From contig JACJYB010000001.1 in NCBI GenBank assembly GCA_020636355.1, positions 434,001 to 498,000 of the forward strand: a DNA stretch of 64,000 nt, in the 5' to 3' direction. This document shows, piece by piece, positions 34,301-43,494 of this stretch. Made by a program: the position numbers and the translations under genes. The DNA comes from Lewinellaceae bacterium. Its GTDB lineage: Bacteria > Bacteroidota > Bacteroidia > Chitinophagales > Saprospiraceae. Every line of letters begins with the position of its first letter. Within the stretch, counting starts at the first letter, position 1. The notes beneath the pieces are model-generated. The model saw nothing but the letters and a program-made list of their open reading frames with translations. It was not told the DNA's origin and ran no database searches.

Positions 34301-36893
34301 CAGCCAGCGCCTTTCCTTCTGCATCGGCATTTATGACCGATATGTTAGCTTCCTGGCCCTGGTCAAATCGTTTGGAACCATATTCGTCGGTTGGGATCAG
34401 AATGCCTGCATAACTGGAATACGGACTGATGATCCGGGTGAGGTAGCGCGTGCTGAAATCACCGCTTTGCTCAAAAACGCGGGTGATCAATTCTGCTTTG
34501 ACCATACCGCCTACCGCCTGATTAAAGTTGGTTTTGATACCAAACGAAGCCTGACCTTCCCCGGATAATTTCCCGTCAAACAAAACGGTTTCATCCGAAA
34601 TGGCATTGGTCTTTCTGCCTGGATCGTCAAAATTGTACTGACTAAATCCCGGAATAAGCGTTTGCATGGGCCGGGTCGATAATTCAACTTTTGCATCCAG
34701 ATTTCGGGCCGGAGATCCAAAAAGCCATGATGCTTTAAGGGTTACGCTTGTATTGGCCGTCAGGATTTCTTCAGGCAAGCCGGCCAGTTCCATCTTGATC
34801 CGGTTAGGTTTGATGGTTTCTATCTTAAGCGTTTTGGTAAAAAATGCACCTCCCGCACGTACAGTCACTTCCCAGTTTCCGGTCGGTGCATCCGGAGGGG
34901 TCACAAGCCGGATGGGATAGATTGGTCCGGTGTGGTCAAGTTGCGTCTTTTCCTGTACCAACTTTCCCTGGGGATCTGTCAGGCTAACCCGGATTGGATA
35001 GTTAGCAGGCAAGCTTGTGGAGGCGTTTTCGACAATTGCATGCAGAAACAGGGTGTCACCCGGCCGCCATACGCCCCGGTCACCATAGATAAAGCATTGC
35101 AGTCCTTCCGCCCGGGTGACTCCGCTTACATCAAACTGGCTAAGGGAAATGGATTGTCCGGGTAAAAGATTCAGGTAAGCCTGATCCTGGTTGAGTTTTG
35201 CCGTAATAAATACGGGCAGGTGATCGGCGTCGGATGAGAAGCGGGCAAAACCATCTGCATCGGTGTGTATGCTGCCTAATTCTTGTTGTGCGAAAGTATA
35301 GAGCTTAAGATCGACATTAGGTAGCGGCTTTCCGGTAGGCAAATCGGTGCTAACGATGAATAGTTGCCCATCATCACTCCGTTTGGCCAATAAGCCGATC
35401 TGGGTTGATAATAGTGTTTGCTGAACAAAATGTTCATCGTTGTAGAAAGCCGGGCGACAAGGATCCTCGCGCTCATCCCAGTAATTAGGGTAATATCCCA
35501 AAGCGCCAAAATAGCCGAAATCCCAGGCGCTATTGAGGGATGGATCCATTTCTGAAATCCAGTCCAGCGTACAGGCGGTCCGGGCATATTCTGGCCGGAA
35601 GCTTAATCGTACCTGATAAAAGGCATGCGGTTGTTCAGCGAAATAGGGTGAAAGGTCTACCTGGTAAGTAGTCCAAGTATCCAGATCCTGGGTATTGGAT
35701 TGCTTGCCAAGATCGATGGTAACCGTCTGCATCCGGTCGGCGACACGGGTAAGCTCATTGTCCCCGGATAATGCATTTACTTGCAGGAACTGAAGAATAT
35801 TGGATTCGTGGATCCGGTAGATCTCGATATCGATCTTGTTCAGGGCAACTGCTTCAAACTGGAAGAGGGCCTGATTAGTTTGTGGAATGATAGCTCCTTT
35901 GCTCAGCAGATGGATTGCCGGCGCCTGGGCATCAAATCTGACCGGAAGCTTTTGAGTAGATCCTAAGCGGACATTGCTCGCATTCTCTACGGCTGCATCG
36001 ATGACCAGATACTGAACTTCCCTGACGTTCTTATCAGGATAAATCCAAAGTTGATTGCCGTCGACCTGGTAGCGGTAATTCAGATCTTGTCCCTGCAAAT
36101 AAACTAACCCGGTAAGCTCCTGGGTGGTATTTAAAGGATCGGAAAAGGTGATCTTGACAGCGGGAGGATTGCCGGGCTCTACCTTGGCTCCCAGGACGAG
36201 AAAGTCGCCTTCTGCCGGCACGTCGATGGTGAGTTGCCCCTGATCCGGAGACTGGATCTTCGCACCATCCCAGACTATCGAGACTTCACTCGCAGCAGTT
36301 TCGCGCTTGATGCCTTCAATCAGAAATGCATGATATTGACCCTGATGCTGCCAGTTTATGGAGAGAGGCGATGTTCCCTGTTTTGCAGATATCAATCCTT
36401 CCACGGCGGTGCCCGATTCAGGTATGGCTAATTGAATGCTACCGGACACGGCCATCTGGTCCGGAACCTGGACCTCCGGGATCGAAAGCCCATTGGAGAT
36501 GACCGAGACATGCTGTTCTTTAACATTAAAGTCCAACAGGGCGCGGTCTGGTCCGGAAAGGGTATTGCCAAATAGTTCCTTCATATTAATTTGCAGGGAT
36601 ACGGTGCCTCCTTTTGGCCAGGACGGATCCGGACTTACCTGAATCTCCATGCTATCCAGGATCATGGCATTAAAGCTGGTGTTTCCGGTTGTATGGATGG
36701 CAGAAGTGATTTGGTCAGATTGCAATGCTTTCAGGAAACGAATCCGGATTGACTGGTCTGGGTTTATGGGCCCGGCCGTGTATTGAACAATTAATGGGTG
36801 CATACTTTCTCCTCCGGACGGATTGTTTTGTTTCTGGCAGGAGAACAGGATAAGAAGGATGCCGATCAGCAGGAGGTGCACCGAGTATTTCAT
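31398..36893 (-). CDS. Bacterial alpha-2-macroglobulin family lipoprotein
   Basis: 1831 residues. Lipoprotein signal LLLIGILLILFSC (Cys near residue 19). MG-type beta domains follow; the MG2 signature IYGDRGVWRPGDTLFLHAIV lies near residue 600. A large bait/A2M region precedes the thioester motif YGCAEQTTSS near residue 1370, where Cys and Gln form the reactive thioester, followed by the alpha/alpha thioester domain (FTFWPGATYMDEYITSYVGHFLL) and a C-terminal receptor-like domain. Family role: periplasmic trapping of proteases that enter the cell. The thioester is intact. Its usual partner pbpC is not adjacent in this window. Confidence 0.94.
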   Translation of the reverse strand: MKYSVHLLLIGILLILFSCQKQNNPSGGESMHPLIVQYTAGPINPDQSIRIRFLKALQSDQITSAIHTTGNTSFNAMILDSMEIQVSPDPSWPKGGTVSLQINMKELFGNTLSGPDRALLDFNVKEQHVSVISNGLSIPEVQVPDQMAVSGSIQLAIPESGTAVEGLISAKQGTSPLSINWQHQGQYHAFLIEGIKRETAASEVSIVWDGAKIQSPDQGQLTIDVPAEGDFLVLGAKVEPGNPPAVKITFSDPLNTTQELTGLVYLQGQDLNYRYQVDGNQLWIYPDKNVREVQYLVIDAAVENASNVRLGSTQKLPVRFDAQAPAIHLLSKGAIIPQTNQALFQFEAVALNKIDIEIYRIHESNILQFLQVNALSGDNELTRVADRMQTVTIDLGKQSNTQDLDTWTTYQVDLSPYFAEQPHAFYQVRLSFRPEYARTACTLDWISEMDPSLNSAWDFGYFGALGYYPNYWDEREDPCRPAFYNDEHFVQQTLLSTQIGLLAKRSDDGQLFIVSTDLPTGKPLPNVDLKLYTFAQQELGSIHTDADGFARFSSDADHLPVFITAKLNQDQAYLNLLPGQSISLSQFDVSGVTRAEGLQCFIYGDRGVWRPGDTLFLHAIVENASTSLPANYPIRVSLTDPQGKLVQEKTQLDHTGPIYPIRLVTPPDAPTGNWEVTVRAGGAFFTKTLKIETIKPNRIKMELAGLPEEILTANTSVTLKASWLFGSPARNLDAKVELSTRPMQTLIPGFSQYNFDDPGRKTNAISDETVLFDGKLSGEGQASFGIKTNFNQAVGGMVKAELITRVFEQSGDFSTRYLTRIISPYSSYAGILIPTDEYGSKRFDQGQEANISVINADAEGKALAGRKLDVAIYQVGWSWWYESDDDRFYRYSNGNEETAVFSTQVTTDRNGQATISWTPDQMQGYFIRVCDEASGHCSGDVFYVGYPWDDDEHNGTSYLTLQTNEKRYEVDDPIEVEVPVSHPGKILITVERQDKVLSAAWFDATPGNQKIQIPALASYAPYSYLSVVLIQGTIRDNDLPIRSFGVIPVEVYYPERRLDPVVDAPASVRPEVPFSVKVGEQSKREMHYTVAIVDEGLLDLTSFKTPDPYAFFNRKEALGVQTWDVYDQVIASFFQGGRLLAIGGDGTATVNPGNQEIRFKPVVRVLGPFTCSPGKTNTHEVTIHNYIGSVRVMVVAANASQAYGHAEQPVKVEQPLMVLATAPRKLSPGEEAYLPVNLFASDKALGTTRVSVRSSSPLIHFDQPTATVSIAQPGDAATDFSFAVSDEIGQSTLTIEATHGSEKAVQTISLPVKNPNPLLSNLSEAVIQEGAAQTMQTELPGMNGTNTATLELSTMPALNLQRRLQYLIHYPYGCAEQTTSSAFPQLFLPELIDLTPSQKATITTNILATIDRLKQFQHADGGFTFWPGATYMDEYITSYVGHFLLLAKSQGYPVPANMLDRWKKIQRRWSNTWTPSEEKTTGGYAHGGSIQIYRLYTLALVGDPDIGSMNRLRESTKVTPQDFYRLAASYALAGRVREATKMLSGKKPVVLANPDWSTTFGDELRDQALLLDALRIIGLENDAAVMAKSIAEALNSSSWYSTQTLAYALYAVTNYYLNGPSAGEGIQASIQYADKPAQIIQSERPVFMYELNPSQLASNQIAIENKGQKTLFAKWIIAGRPLDEPQKQMAQKVNLKVDYVTMDGEMLDPAGIKQGTDFKIIAKVTHQTGLQSMIRDLALTIGVPSGWEILPVRLSSIDAVSELNYDFQDIRDDRVDTFFDLDPGQTKTFTILVHAAYAGRYRLPTQLVEAMYDHSVQATVPGGWVEVTRKE

Positions 36894-37126
36894 ACGATTG
36901 ATTTACAGATTAAAAGTAGCGTTTTTTAGCCTTAGGCCTTCAAAATCCTTCCACGGCTAAAGGAGGCTAACTGGTTTCAGCTAATGCAAAAAGAACGACT
37001 ACCTGGTTGAGAAACCAATCTTTCCGAATAAGTATTGTGTATCAAATGTAAAAATGCCGGATGCCTTTATTCCAAAGGCTAATTCAGCGATTTATGTATC
37101 TTGAGAAGCAAAGAAAACAGGCTGGG

Positions 37127-38842
37127 ATGAAGCGAATTCTATTATTAATTGGTACCACACTATTCATGGCAAGCATCGGATGTAAGCAATCGCCTGCACC
37201 GGCTTGGGAGGGCTATTCCATTAACAAGGTTGCCGAAGAAAAACAGGGAATGGTGGTTTGTGCCCATCCGGCAGCTTCTCAGGTTGGTACTGACGTCCTT
37301 AAGGCAGGGGGTAATGCAGTGGATGCTGCGATTGCGGTGCAGTTTGCCCTGGCAGTGGTTTATCCGGTAGCGGGCAATATTGGTGGCGGTGGCTTTATGG
37401 TCATCAGGCAAGCGGATGGGCATACGGATGCACTGGATTACCGGGAGAAAGCTCCGGCAGCAGCCGGCCGGGACATGTATCTGGATAGTACGGGAGCAGT
37501 AATCCCCGGTCTGAGCTTGAATGGACATCTAGCTTCGGGTGTACCTGGAAGTGTGGATGGGATGTTAGAAGCCTTTGCCCGATACTCACAGCTTAAAGAT
37601 TTTAATAAGCTGATCCAGCCAGCCATAGACCTTGCGGAGCAAGGATTTCATTTGACGGAAAGGCAGGCGAAAAACTTAAATTCCGCGCAGGAATCGTTTA
37701 TCAAATACAACACGAAAAAACCGGTTTTTGTGCGCGATTCGGCCTGGAAAGAGGGGGACCTGTTGATCCAGCCAGATCTGGCGCAGACCCTGATCCGGAT
37801 TCGCGACCAGGGTCGTGACGGCTTTTATGCCGGAAAAACAGCCGACTTGATCGTGGCGGAGATGCAGGCCGGTCATGGCATCATCACGCATCAGGATCTT
37901 CAGGACTATCACGCACAATGGCGTGATGCTCTGGTGGGCGATTATCGGGGCTACCAGGTGATTACGATGCCTCCTTCATCCAGCGGCGGGGTTGCATTGT
38001 TGCAGCTTTTGGAATCGGTGGAGACCTTTCCCCTGGCTGATTATGGATTCCATTCGACGGAGGCTGTGCATGTCATGGCGGAAGCAGAAAGACGCGTTTA
38101 TGCGGATCGTGCAGAACATTTGGGAGATATGGATTTTTATCCGGTTCCCATCGAAGGGATGATCGACCCCGCCTACAATCAGGCCAGGATGAAAGACTTC
38201 GACCCGGCGCATGCTACGCCCAGTGATGCGATATCTGCCGGGACACCGGCCGCTAAAGAAAGTGAGCAGACCACCCATTTCTCGGTCGTGGACAAAGATG
38301 GAAATGCTGTTTCGGTTACGACAACCATCAACGGCGGTTACGGATGCAAGACTGTGGTCAGCGGAGCCGGTTTTTTGCTTAATAACGAAATGGATGACTT
38401 TTCTTCAAAACCGGGTGTTCCGAATATGTTCGGCCTGGTAGGCGGTGAAGCAAATGCCATTCAGCCAGGCAAGCGCATGCTGAGTTCAATGACCCCTTCC
38501 ATCGTTGCAAAAGATGGAAAACTATTTATGGTAGTCGGCTCACCCGGAGGTTCAACCATCATTACGTCTGTCTTCCAGATGATCGTGGATGTGATAGACT
38601 TTGGGATGACTATGGACGCTTCGGTCCAGTCGTCGCGGTTCCATCACCAATGGAAGCCCGATTTTATTTTTCTCGAGCCAGACTCGCTGCCAGCTGCTAC
38701 GATGCAGGGTCTGAGGGCCATGGGTTATGAGCTGAACATCCGGGGCAATATCGGGCGGGTCGATGCGATCCTGCGCCAGCCTGACGGCACCCTGGTGGGA
38801 GCTGCGGACACCCGGGGGGATGATCACGCAGAGGGGTATTGA
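37127..38842 (+). CDS. ggt: Gamma-glutamyltransferase (lipoprotein-type signal)
   Basis: 571 residues from the ATG at 37127 (MKRILLLIGTTLFMASIGC), whose signal ends in a lipobox; an upstream ATG at 37061 would spoil the signal peptide. Core motifs: GGNAVDAAIAVQFALAVV, GNIGGGGFMVIR, DYREKAPAAA, the autocatalytic Thr in EQTTHFSVVDKDGNAVS near residue 380 where the precursor splits into two subunits, and MLSSMTPSIV with GSPGGSTII. It hydrolyses glutathione and other gamma-glutamyl compounds in the periplasm or at the outer membrane. It is divergent from the A2M gene. Confidence 0.95.
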   Translation: MKRILLLIGTTLFMASIGCKQSPAPAWEGYSINKVAEEKQGMVVCAHPAASQVGTDVLKAGGNAVDAAIAVQFALAVVYPVAGNIGGGGFMVIRQADGHTDALDYREKAPAAAGRDMYLDSTGAVIPGLSLNGHLASGVPGSVDGMLEAFARYSQLKDFNKLIQPAIDLAEQGFHLTERQAKNLNSAQESFIKYNTKKPVFVRDSAWKEGDLLIQPDLAQTLIRIRDQGRDGFYAGKTADLIVAEMQAGHGIITHQDLQDYHAQWRDALVGDYRGYQVITMPPSSSGGVALLQLLESVETFPLADYGFHSTEAVHVMAEAERRVYADRAEHLGDMDFYPVPIEGMIDPAYNQARMKDFDPAHATPSDAISAGTPAAKESEQTTHFSVVDKDGNAVSVTTTINGGYGCKTVVSGAGFLLNNEMDDFSSKPGVPNMFGLVGGEANAIQPGKRMLSSMTPSIVAKDGKLFMVVGSPGGSTIITSVFQMIVDVIDFGMTMDASVQSSRFHHQWKPDFIFLEPDSLPAATMQGLRAMGYELNIRGNIGRVDAILRQPDGTLVGAADTRGDDHAEGY

Positions 38843-38873
38843 GTAAAATATAACGCCAGTTAAAAAGCTCAGG

Positions 38874-39659
38874 TCAATATCCCGAATAAGCTGTCGGGTA
38901 TAAGAGCCAGATATCCGCATGGTTGACATTGTGCTCGTAGTGCGGATTGGCAATCAACTCCTTCCATTCCGGAGAGCCGAAGAAAGCATCCCAGTGTTCT
39001 TTGCGACTGGTAGAATCGGAATAAGCAGTCATATACATCAGGTTCGGCATCCGGGAGCCGGAAAAGACCTGGCCGTAAAATACCGCATTGCAACCAAGGC
39101 GGTCAAATAACTTAACCTCACCACCTGCATTGAACATTTCAATTTTATTGGCTGCATAGGTTTCGGTAGGCGATTCGTAGCTGCGTAATTCATAAATCCG
39201 TTCCATGCGTGGGCCCGTTAAATCGGGCTCCTTCAGCCTTGGCCATTCCGAGAAAGCATGCAGTAGTATGGATTCAAAGCGCAGGTAGGGTGGGGCATTA
39301 TAAGCTGCCTTGAAATAATCCGAACCATCAGACAAATAACTACTGTCCTGCTCCAGGCTTAGGGGGATGTGTTGCACCTGATCCAGCGATTCCAATGGGA
39401 TGAGCACATAAGTGTGTGCAACCGTATCTTCCCCGCTCAAACGGTTTTTGAATACACCAACCGGTCCGACCTCTTGCCTTTCTAATGCTGGGATAAGTGC
39501 ATTTTGCAGATATTGGTCGGTTTGGGTGATTTGTTCCGCTCGTTCAAAAGTATAAATCTGTAGCTGATAAAATTGCCGGGATGATGCCTGGTTGGGTTCT
39601 GCTTGCTGACAAGCGATGGCGGTCAGGACGAGCAGGATGGCTGCTAAAATGGTTTTCAT
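38874..39659 (-). CDS. NIPSNAP family lipoprotein
   Basis: 261 residues. Signal MKTILAAILLVLTAIAC with a lipobox Cys at about residue 17. Two tandem ferredoxin-like NIPSNAP halves: FYQLQIYTFERAEQ to LIPLESLDQVQ, and IYELRSYESPTETYAANK to a C-terminal stretch with MTAYSDSTSRKEHWDAFFG. Members are often found beside sugar-metabolism or oxidoreductase genes in Bacteroidota, but no biochemical function is known. It is convergent with ggt, 31 bp apart. Confidence 0.88.
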   Translation of the reverse strand: MKTILAAILLVLTAIACQQAEPNQASSRQFYQLQIYTFERAEQITQTDQYLQNALIPALERQEVGPVGVFKNRLSGEDTVAHTYVLIPLESLDQVQHIPLSLEQDSSYLSDGSDYFKAAYNAPPYLRFESILLHAFSEWPRLKEPDLTGPRMERIYELRSYESPTETYAANKIEMFNAGGEVKLFDRLGCNAVFYGQVFSGSRMPNLMYMTAYSDSTSRKEHWDAFFGSPEWKELIANPHYEHNVNHADIWLLYPTAYSGY

Positions 39660-39731
39660 ACCTTTTGGTTGTGACTGCGAAGCTAGTCTTTTGCGATCGT
39701 TATCCTGAAATCAATACGGTACAGAACAGGG

Positions 39732-40424
39732 CTAATGGCAAAAAACCTCATTGACAAATGAATCCCAAAGGATGATTTCATGGGGAAGCACGAGCGACAA
39801 TCCTCGATAAAGGAGTAAAGCCCCGAATAACCCCATGGTCCAGGGTGATATCTTACGCAGAGCATGGCGCCAGGATGGCTTCATGCGTGACTGAAAAGCA
39901 ACCAAAGCGAAGAGGAGCGGGAATGTACCTAAACCGAACAGGGCCATGACGCCCATACCCCAGGTTATGTGCTCACTCGAGATCGCCAGTGCGATGGCCG
40001 CATAGACCATACCACAGGGGATAACTCCATTAAGCATGCCGATCCCAAAATAAGACGGCAACCCGCCACGACGAATTAATTGGCCGATGCCGGTTGAAAT
40101 TTTGCGCTGGGCAGGACCGGTTATCCGATCCAGCCAGGATGCCGGATAGCGGATTGAGGTAAAGACTCCGAGCAGGATCAGACTTCCTCCGATGATGGCA
40201 AAATATTTTTGAAAGCCAGCAAGCGTAATGGCTTGTCCGATCAATCCGAACAACGCGCCGAGCAGAACATACATAAAAATACGACCGCTATGATAGACGA
40301 TACCCTGCAACCACGCCGGCCTTTCCCCCTGGGCAAATGGAAGTGCCAGCGTTAAGGGACCACACATGCCCACACAGTGCAGACTGCCGGCCAATCCCAA
40401 TATCAGGGCTGACCACAGAATCAT
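39732..40424 (-). CDS. SafE/UreH-type sulfite exporter family membrane protein (cbb3-associated)
   Basis: 230 residues, six predicted membrane helices. It starts MILWSALILGLAGSLHCVGM, and the HCVGMCGP motif is characteristic of SafE-like proteins that accompany ccoGHIS clusters. IGMLNGVIPCGMVYAAIALA and WGMGVMALFGLGTFPLLFAL are further conserved helices. It overlaps the FixH-like stop codon by 1 nt (TGATG), so it is the last gene of the cbb3 operon. Probable role in metal or sulfur handling during oxidase biogenesis; not proven. Confidence 0.85.
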   Translation of the reverse strand: MILWSALILGLAGSLHCVGMCGPLTLALPFAQGERPAWLQGIVYHSGRIFMYVLLGALFGLIGQAITLAGFQKYFAIIGGSLILLGVFTSIRYPASWLDRITGPAQRKISTGIGQLIRRGGLPSYFGIGMLNGVIPCGMVYAAIALAISSEHITWGMGVMALFGLGTFPLLFALVAFQSRMKPSWRHALRKISPWTMGLFGALLLYRGLSLVLPHEIILWDSFVNEVFCH

Positions 40425-40858
40425 CAGAGCACGATTTTCTGTTCGTAATAGAATGCTTCGTTATTTGCTGAGTAGTCCACTTTGATGCGCCACAGGCCTC
40501 TTAGCAACTCCTGGGTAGAAACCGTCATCCGATTTTGTTCATCGATCTTTACCGGCAAGGTAAAGTCCAATGCTTTATTGTCTGGTTTGTAAAACTGCAG
40601 TGTACCGATGATGTTTGTATCCTTCTCCGGAAAATCGATGGTCACCTGATGGGCGTTGCGGTCAATGGCTACCGATAGCGGGCTTAGTTGCTCATTTGCC
40701 ATTTTGTCGTAATGCTGCTGGTAAGCCAGATCTTCTTTATAATAATCATCGATAACCAGACTGTTGTCGTATTGGAAGGATTTGATCAGCACACCAACCA
40801 GTGATAACACGAACAGTATGAGAAAGATGGCGATGCCTGTGCCCCAGTGAAATTTCAT
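40424..40858 (-). CDS. ccoH: FixH/CcoH-like cbb3 oxidase maturation protein
   Basis: 144 residues. One membrane helix (GTGIAIFLILFVLSLVGVLI), then YDNSLVIDDYYKEDLAYQ, the conserved 'LV.ddYyk..l.yq' FixH segment, and a C-terminal beta domain. CcoH is an assembly factor that associates with cbb3 oxidase complexes. It lies between ccoG and the SafE-like gene on the same strand, with a 1-nt overlap to the latter. Confidence 0.88.
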   Translation of the reverse strand: MKFHWGTGIAIFLILFVLSLVGVLIKSFQYDNSLVIDDYYKEDLAYQQHYDKMANEQLSPLSVAIDRNAHQVTIDFPEKDTNIIGTLQFYKPDNKALDFTLPVKIDEQNRMTVSTQELLRGLWRIKVDYSANNEAFYYEQKIVL

Positions 40859-40869
40859 GGAATTTACGA

Positions 40870-42306
40870 TTAAGGTGCCAAGAATGAGGTCTTCACCTGA
40901 TCCACTGTCCGGTCGCCTGAGCGTACCCTCAAAGTGATCTTGTTCTTTCCAGTCTGCAATTCGGAAGGTGGTAATTCTACAAAAACAGCGCCTTCGGTCA
41001 CATCATTAGGAATGGCAATCGGAGCGTGACCCACCCACTTGATGCGTCCATCGATTCCGATCAGTTCCATTTCCAGAGCCAGGGTGTCGGAGGTCTTGTT
41101 GACAAACTGATAATTGTAAAGATTACTGATGTAGCCATCATCGGTCTTTTGGTACAACATACCCGGTGTCCGTAAAAGTAAACCCTCCACCTGGGTCCTG
41201 GTGGCAAACAGTATGATTTCCAACAGAACCAATACACCAAGCACACTGGTATAGGCGATGGCGCGAGGTGTCATGATTTTTTTAGCGCCAGTGCGGATTC
41301 CTTCTTCGCTATCGTAACGGATCAGGCCGGTCGGACGATTGACTTTGGTCATAACCTCGTCACAGGCGTCAATACAGGCGGTACAGTTGACGCATTCCAG
41401 TTGAGTGCCATTACGGATGTCGATACCGGTAGGACAGACCTGAATGCACATTTTACAATCGATGCAATCGCCGAGAAGGGCATTCATCTTGGCGGCTTCT
41501 TCCTCTTTGCCTTTAACGGCTTTATGGATTTTGCCCCGGGGCTCACCGCGCAGGTAGTCGTAGGTGATGACTACGGAATTTTTATCCAGCAGTACACCCT
41601 GGAGCCGGCCGTATGGGCAGATAGTGGTACAAACCTGTTCACGCAGGAAAGCAAAGACGCCGTAGAAAGCAAAAGAAAAGGCGATCATCGCCAGGAAGCC
41701 TTGCGTGTGTTTGGAGATCGGATCTTTGACGATGGCCAGAACCTGGTCAGTACCGATGATGTAGGACAGGAAGGTATTGGCAACTAAAACGGCGATGGAA
41801 AAGAAGATAACTTGTTTGCTAAACTTCTTAATGAATTTGGATGCCGTCCACGGAGCATTATTCAACCGGCGCTGGGCATTGGAATCTCCTTCGATCCAAT
41901 ACTCAATTTTCCTGTAGACACTTTCCATGAAGATGGTTTGTGGACATATCCATCCGCAGAAAATCCTACCGTAAATCACCGTAAAAAGGGCAATGAATAT
42001 CACCATGATGATCATTGCCAGGACAAACAAATGGAAATCCTGGGGCGGAAAATAAGATCCAAACAGGATGAATTTCCGCTCCAGGATATTAAACATGAAG
42101 AGAGGATTGCCATGAACCCTGATCCAGGGCATACCGAAAAGAATAACCAATAAAATGACCGATACTACGGTGCGGTAATTGGTAAATTTCCCTTTGGGCT
42201 TTTTGGGGTAAATCCATACCCGTTTGCCATGTTCATCAACCGTAGCCAGGTGATCTCTATACCAATCATCCTCTTCTACAATTGGCAGCGGTGTGTTCTC
42301 TGACAT
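40870..42306 (-). CDS. ccoG: Cytochrome c oxidase accessory protein CcoG
   Basis: 478 residues. Several membrane helices; GRIFCGWICPQTIFMESVYR near residue 110 and EQVCTTICPYGRLQG are CcoG signatures. Two 4Fe-4S clusters are formed by CIDCKMCIQVCPTG and CVNCTACIDACDEVM around residues 280-320. The C-terminal periplasmic domain is Ig-like (FixG C-terminal). CcoG is implicated in copper reduction for cbb3 assembly. It lies between ccoP and ccoH on the same strand. Confidence 0.95.
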   Translation of the reverse strand: MSENTPLPIVEEDDWYRDHLATVDEHGKRVWIYPKKPKGKFTNYRTVVSVILLVILFGMPWIRVHGNPLFMFNILERKFILFGSYFPPQDFHLFVLAMIIMVIFIALFTVIYGRIFCGWICPQTIFMESVYRKIEYWIEGDSNAQRRLNNAPWTASKFIKKFSKQVIFFSIAVLVANTFLSYIIGTDQVLAIVKDPISKHTQGFLAMIAFSFAFYGVFAFLREQVCTTICPYGRLQGVLLDKNSVVITYDYLRGEPRGKIHKAVKGKEEEAAKMNALLGDCIDCKMCIQVCPTGIDIRNGTQLECVNCTACIDACDEVMTKVNRPTGLIRYDSEEGIRTGAKKIMTPRAIAYTSVLGVLVLLEIILFATRTQVEGLLLRTPGMLYQKTDDGYISNLYNYQFVNKTSDTLALEMELIGIDGRIKWVGHAPIAIPNDVTEGAVFVELPPSELQTGKNKITLRVRSGDRTVDQVKTSFLAP

Positions 42307-42318
42307 CCTCTATTTGAA

Positions 42319-43272
42319 TTAATTTTGAATGACCTCCGATGCAGGGGTGGTTTCACCAGCACCTTCAGGATTGTATAAATCACCCTGAGGAGCTTTTGCA
42401 TTGGGAGGATTGGTACCCTGCAAAGTTAAGATATAGCTGGCAACATCCGCCATAGCAGATGGTGATAACTGTGTCTGCCAGGATATCATCCCTTTTTCGG
42501 GTACACCGTATTTTATCGTATTAAATATATTTTTAATATCTCCACCGTGGATCCAATACTTGTCCGTCATATTTGGTCCCACGCCACCTTCTCCGTTGGC
42601 TCCGTGACATGCCACACAATTTGCTATCCAAATATCCTTTCCTTGTGCTAATGCAGCGTCGTCTGTTCTGGCAGTGACATTGGTTTCATCAACCAGGTTC
42701 CCCTGGGCGGCTACATATTCGGCTACCTGTTGTTTTGCTTCTTTCATCGCCATTTCGTATTCCTGTTTGGAACTCCAGCCGCTGCCGGAAAAATGGTAAT
42801 AACCCAGGTATATAACCGCAAACCCAATGGTAAAATAAAACATCCACAACCACCAGGGAGGCAGAACATTGTCCAACTCATAAATCCCGTCGTAATCGTG
42901 ATCAAAGAGAATATCTTTTTCTTTCGACTGGGGCACGCGGTTGGTCAGGCGTTTCATCAGACGTCGCCAGCTTGATTCCTGCAAGGTCTGAACCGCTTCA
43001 GGTGCAGTAGGACTGATGCCTTGTTGCTGCAATAAATTGTAGGTATACAATCTGGTCAGCGTTTCATTGGTTCGGTAAAGAACCCAAATTGCGATTCCCA
43101 CCACCACGACACCCAGAATCAGGAACAGGTTGTCATAAATCAAAGAGAGGAGATCGCTTCCGGACTTGCCCGTACCCATGGATGTTGTGGCAGCGTCCTG
43201 CGCCCAGTTTATTCCCGGTGCCAGGAGCAGAATTGCCGGCAAAATGTATTTGGAGGTATGTTGATTTTTCAT
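42319..43272 (-). CDS. ccoP: cbb3-type oxidase cytochrome c subunit, single haem
   Basis: 317 residues. Signal-like N-terminus ILPAILLLAPGINWA, two membrane helices (FLILGVVVVGIAIWVLY and WLWMFYFTIGFAVIYLGYY), and a periplasmic cytochrome c domain with haem motif NCVACHGANGEGGVGPN and an axial Met in KGMISWQTQLSP. Proteobacterial CcoP has two CxxCH motifs; only one is present here, and only a Pro/Ala-rich tail follows. The cytoplasmic linker contains the 'YDGIYELDNVLPPWW' box typical of CcoP. Confidence 0.93.
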   Translation of the reverse strand: MKNQHTSKYILPAILLLAPGINWAQDAATTSMGTGKSGSDLLSLIYDNLFLILGVVVVGIAIWVLYRTNETLTRLYTYNLLQQQGISPTAPEAVQTLQESSWRRLMKRLTNRVPQSKEKDILFDHDYDGIYELDNVLPPWWLWMFYFTIGFAVIYLGYYHFSGSGWSSKQEYEMAMKEAKQQVAEYVAAQGNLVDETNVTARTDDAALAQGKDIWIANCVACHGANGEGGVGPNMTDKYWIHGGDIKNIFNTIKYGVPEKGMISWQTQLSPSAMADVASYILTLQGTNPPNAKAPQGDLYNPEGAGETTPASEVIQN

Positions 43273-43276
43273 TTTG

Positions 43277-43471
43277 TTATTGCTTTAAGGTGGTTGAGGA
43301 ATAGGAATCTTCATCATCATCCAACGGCAGATGTGCCATATGATCAAGATATTTTTTATCCTTCCGGAAAATGAGGACTATGCTCATCACAAAAATGAAC
43401 ATGAACGTGAGGAGAGCCAGTATGGCCATCCAATTCACATTTCCGGAGCTATTGATGATGTGTTTGAACAT
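43277..43471 (-). CDS. ccoQ: CcoQ-like small subunit of cbb3 oxidase
   Basis: 64 residues. One membrane helix (WMAILALLTFMFIFVMSIVLIF) followed by RKDKKYLDHMAHLPLDDDE, the basic-then-acidic tail of CcoQ/FixQ proteins. It lies between ccoNO and ccoP on the same strand. CcoQ stabilises the complex; assignment rests on size, topology and position because sequence conservation is low. Confidence 0.8.
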   Translation of the reverse strand: MFKHIINSSGNVNWMAILALLTFMFIFVMSIVLIFRKDKKYLDHMAHLPLDDDEDSYSSTTLKQ

Positions 43472-43494
43472 AATTAAAGCTTTTGAAAAGTGAT

